From contig JBPCMT010000093.1 in the NCBI GenBank assembly GCA_051001995.1, positions 1-6,792 of the forward strand: a stretch of 6,792 bases of DNA, written 5' to 3'. The position numbers were made by a program, and so were the translations under genes. Shown one piece after another: positions 5,609 to 6,792 of this stretch. The notes under the pieces are model-generated. The model ran no database searches and had not been told where the DNA came from. It saw only the letters and a program-made list of their open reading frames with translations. Positions within the stretch are counted from its first letter, which is position 1. Each line of letters starts with the position of its first letter. Source of the stretch: CAWEHQ01 sp051001995 (lineage in GTDB: Bacteria; Actinomycetota; Thermoleophilia; Solirubrobacterales; Thermoleophilaceae).

Positions 5609-5622
5609 CTCGGCGCGCCGAG
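5609..5622. repeat. 14-bp palindrome between yjbQ and the radical SAM gene
   Basis: CTCGGCGCGCCGAG is perfectly self-complementary and lies just past the yjbQ stop (minus strand). It is nested inside a second, wider inverted repeat, AGCCTGAGG (5570-5578) and CCTCAGGCT (5628-5636); the latter arm includes the yjbQ stop codon. In RNA the two could fold into a long stem-loop after yjbQ. It could be a T-less terminator or a protein-binding site; I cannot tell which. Confidence 0.35.
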
Positions 5623-5629
5623 GGCGTCC

Positions 5630-6055
5630 TCAGGCTTCCTCGCCCCACACGGTCACGACCAGCTCGCGCCCCGACGCCGAGTCGCGGTGCTCGCAGAGGT
5701 AGATCCCTTGCCACGTGCCCAGAGCGAGCGAGCCGTCGGTCACCGGGACCGTCACGGAGCTTCCCAGCAGCGCCGCCTTGACGTGCGCCGGCATGTCGTC
5801 CGGGCCCTCGACCGTGTGGGTCCAGTAGGAAGCGTCCTCGGGCACCGCCTCCGAGAACCACGACTCGAGGTCGCGCCGCACGTCCGCGCTTGCGTTCTCG
5901 TTGAGCGTCAGCGAGGCCGACGTGTGCCGCACGAAGACATGCGCGACGCCGACCCGCAGGCGCCCGAGCTCCGGCACCGCCTCCTCGACCTCGCGCGTGA
6001 CGAGGTGAAACCCGCGCGGGAACGAACCGAGTCGGACGGTGCGCTGCATCCACAC
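5630..6055 (-). CDS. yjbQ: YjbQ/UPF0047 family protein
   Basis: A 141-residue protein matching the YjbQ family over its whole length: FPRGFHLVTREVEEAVPELG near the N terminus, FVRHTSASLTLNENASADVR (residues 41-60, with the conserved His of the HTSAS motif), EGPDDMPAHVKAALLGSSV (83-101), and TDGSLALGTWQGIYLCEHRD (106-125). The family forms trimers with a metal-like site of conserved histidines. E. coli YjbQ was linked to a weak thiamine-phosphate synthase activity, hence the RefSeq-style name, but the true substrate is not settled. I chose the GTG at 6055, giving (M)WMQRT, because E. coli YjbQ starts MWYQKT and a -10 element stands 8 nt upstream; the ATG at 6049 is the alternative and would remove two residues. 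It lies 50 nt after the methyltransferase gene on the same strand. Confidence 0.92.
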   Translation of the reverse strand: MWMQRTVRLGSFPRGFHLVTREVEEAVPELGRLRVGVAHVFVRHTSASLTLNENASADVRRDLESWFSEAVPEDASYWTHTVEGPDDMPAHVKAALLGSSVTVPVTDGSLALGTWQGIYLCEHRDSASGRELVVTVWGEEA

Positions 6056-6063
6056 GAGTCCAC

Positions 6064-6069
6064 AAGTTA
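6064..6069 (-). promoter_or_regulatory. Candidate -10 element for leaderless yjbQ mRNA
   Basis: On the minus strand TAACTT (6069 to 6064) fits TANNNT and ends 8 nt before the GTG at 6055. No Shine-Dalgarno sequence precedes either possible start, so a leaderless transcript is plausible. No -35 hexamer was recognised. Confidence 0.35.
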
Positions 6070-6105
6070 GAGGTGGGAGCGCCGACTCGGCGGCGAGGCG
6101 CGCCC

Positions 6106-6726
6106 CTACGGGACGGAGAACCGCGCGTAGAACCCGAGCGCCGGCCCGAGGCGGCGCTCGAAGCGAAAGCCCGCCGCCTCGGCGCGCCGCATCAGCGTCG
6201 AGGCGCTGACGAAGTGGGGGTCGAAGAGCGGGATCTCGCCGAATACGACCCGTCCGCCCGGCCGGACCACGCGGCGGAGCTCGCGCAGCGCAGCATCCTG
6301 GTCTGGGATCTCCCCGAGCACCGTGACGAGAAAGGCGCCGTCGAAGCTCCCGTCGCCGTAGGGAAGCTGCCGGCCGTCGCCCAGCGTCGCGCGCACGTTC
6401 GCCACACCTTCGCGGTCGGCGCGGCGCATCACGTCGTCGAGCATCTCCTGCTGGACGTCGAAGACTTCGAGCGTCCCGCCGGGGTCGAGCGCGCGCGCCA
6501 CCGGCAGGGTCTGGACGCCGGTTCCGGGCCCGACCTCGAGCAACCGCTCGCCCGCGCGCGGCTCGAGTACCTCGATCAACCGCCCGACGGAGAGCCACGG
6601 ACGCGGGAGGTGGAGCATCCAGCGCTGCGAGTACGGACACGCGGAGGGGTTCGTGCGCTCGCGGGCGAGCGCTGCGCCGACCCCGCCCACCACGGCCCCG
6701 GCGATCACGGCTCCACGGCGTCCCAC
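6106..6726 (-). CDS. Class I SAM-dependent methyltransferase (UbiE/Methyltransf_11-like)
   Basis: A 206-residue Rossmann-fold methyltransferase. The N terminus has a small hydrophobic glycine/alanine stretch (residues 6-21), perhaps a membrane-associating helix, then NPSACPYSQRWMLHLPRPWL. The SAM-binding motif I is LLEVGPGTG (62-70), the acidic residue ending the next strand is D90 (LEVFD), motif II is around SFDGAFLVTVLGEIPD (127-142) and motif III is LRRVVRPGGRVVFGE (150-164). The protein is shorter than UbiE itself and ends soon after the last strands (GFYARFSVP). The methyl acceptor cannot be deduced: a lipid, quinone or other small molecule is possible. The GTG at 6726 is the furthest upstream start and has a -10 element 7 nt before it. 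The gene leads a three-gene minus-strand row with yjbQ and the radical SAM gene. Confidence 0.88.
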   Translation of the reverse strand: MGRRGAVIAGAVVGGVGAALARERTNPSACPYSQRWMLHLPRPWLSVGRLIEVLEPRAGERLLEVGPGTGVQTLPVARALDPGGTLEVFDVQQEMLDDVMRRADREGVANVRATLGDGRQLPYGDGSFDGAFLVTVLGEIPDQDAALRELRRVVRPGGRVVFGEIPLFDPHFVSASTLMRRAEAAGFRFERRLGPALGFYARFSVP

Positions 6727-6733
6727 GGCGGCA

Positions 6734-6739
6734 AGAATA
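6734..6739 (-). promoter_or_regulatory. Candidate -10 element for a leaderless methyltransferase mRNA
   Basis: On the minus strand TATTCT (6739 to 6734) ends 7 nt before the GTG at 6726, so transcription would begin at or within a base of the start codon. TGTCAA sits 17 nt upstream (6762 to 6757) in the -35 position but is a poor match. No Shine-Dalgarno sequence is present. Confidence 0.5.
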
Positions 6740-6792
6740 CGGGACGCCGAGGAGGCTTGACAGCTCGCCTGAAGGGGGCGGACTGGAACGTT
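6740..6792. other. Intergenic end of the window, no gene seen
   Basis: No coding frame of note begins here. A plus-strand TTGACA (6757-6762) is a perfect -35 hexamer, but the 16-18 nt spaced positions show no -10 before the window ends. It may belong to a divergent promoter for a gene to the right, or be chance. Confidence 0.25.

Noticed and set aside
6080..6092. CGCCG-ACT-CGGCG hairpin after the methyltransferase gene
   Set aside because: Only 5 bp, no T-run, and such short GC stems are frequent by chance in this composition.
6056..6640. Upstream part of the 336-codon minus-strand frame that contains yjbQ
   Set aside because: It runs out of frame through the methyltransferase gene and is Arg/Ala-rich. 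The YjbQ homology begins only at the WMQRT segment, so only 5630-6055 is real.
6757..6762. Plus-strand TTGACA as a promoter
   Set aside because: No -10 hexamer occurs at normal spacing before the window ends, so it cannot be called a promoter from this sequence.
1..6792. A defence system, CRISPR array, insertion sequence, tRNA or rRNA
   Set aside because: I found no regularly spaced repeats, transposase motifs, terminal inverted repeats with target duplications, cloverleaf patterns or rRNA-like conserved stretches. The genes are ordinary housekeeping and stress genes apart from the intein.

Overview
The window is GC-rich (hand counts of sampled 60-base lines give about 60-80% GC) and densely coding. 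It most likely comes from a chromosome of the phylum Actinomycetota. The arguments are the base composition, an Rv2578c-type radical SAM protein (an actinobacterial family), several TANNNT -10 elements lying only 7-9 nt before start codons (the leaderless-mRNA pattern common in this phylum), and an SOS box of the CGAAC-N4-GTTCG type. Lineage within the phylum cannot be fixed from this window. I see no rRNA, tRNA, CRISPR array, insertion sequence or phage gene. The only selfish element is an intein.

Left part, plus strand. Positions 1-1211 hold the end of a FetA-like ABC ATPase, cut by the window edge, overlapping by ATGA with a complete FetB permease. Together they form a predicted metal (iron) exporter. 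Positions 1241-2494 encode a polytopic WecA/TagO/MraY-type phosphoglycosyl transferase for cell-envelope glycan synthesis. It has its own close -10 element and an acidic repeated C-terminal tail. A hairpin at 2511-2527 may end this transcript.

Middle, plus strand (2533-3360). This is a self-contained fluoride-resistance operon: a -10 box, a clear fluoride (crcB-motif) riboswitch, the fluoride channel gene crcB/fluC, and a DUF190 gene overlapping it by GTGA. The riboswitch pseudoknot strand can alternatively pair with the crcB Shine-Dalgarno sequence, so a translational switch can be read from the sequence.

Right part, minus strand, read from right to left. A class I SAM methyltransferase (6726-6106) is followed by a YjbQ/UPF0047 gene (6055-5630). 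Next comes a large Rv2578c-type radical SAM protein (5522-3432) related to DNA-repair photolyases of the SplB group, which carries a 344-residue LAGLIDADG intein. The intein sits exactly before the third cysteine of the radical SAM CxxxCxxC motif. A near-perfect LexA/SOS box lies on the start codon of this gene, suggesting DNA-damage control. The two strands converge at 3361-3431, where a hairpin could act as a shared terminator.
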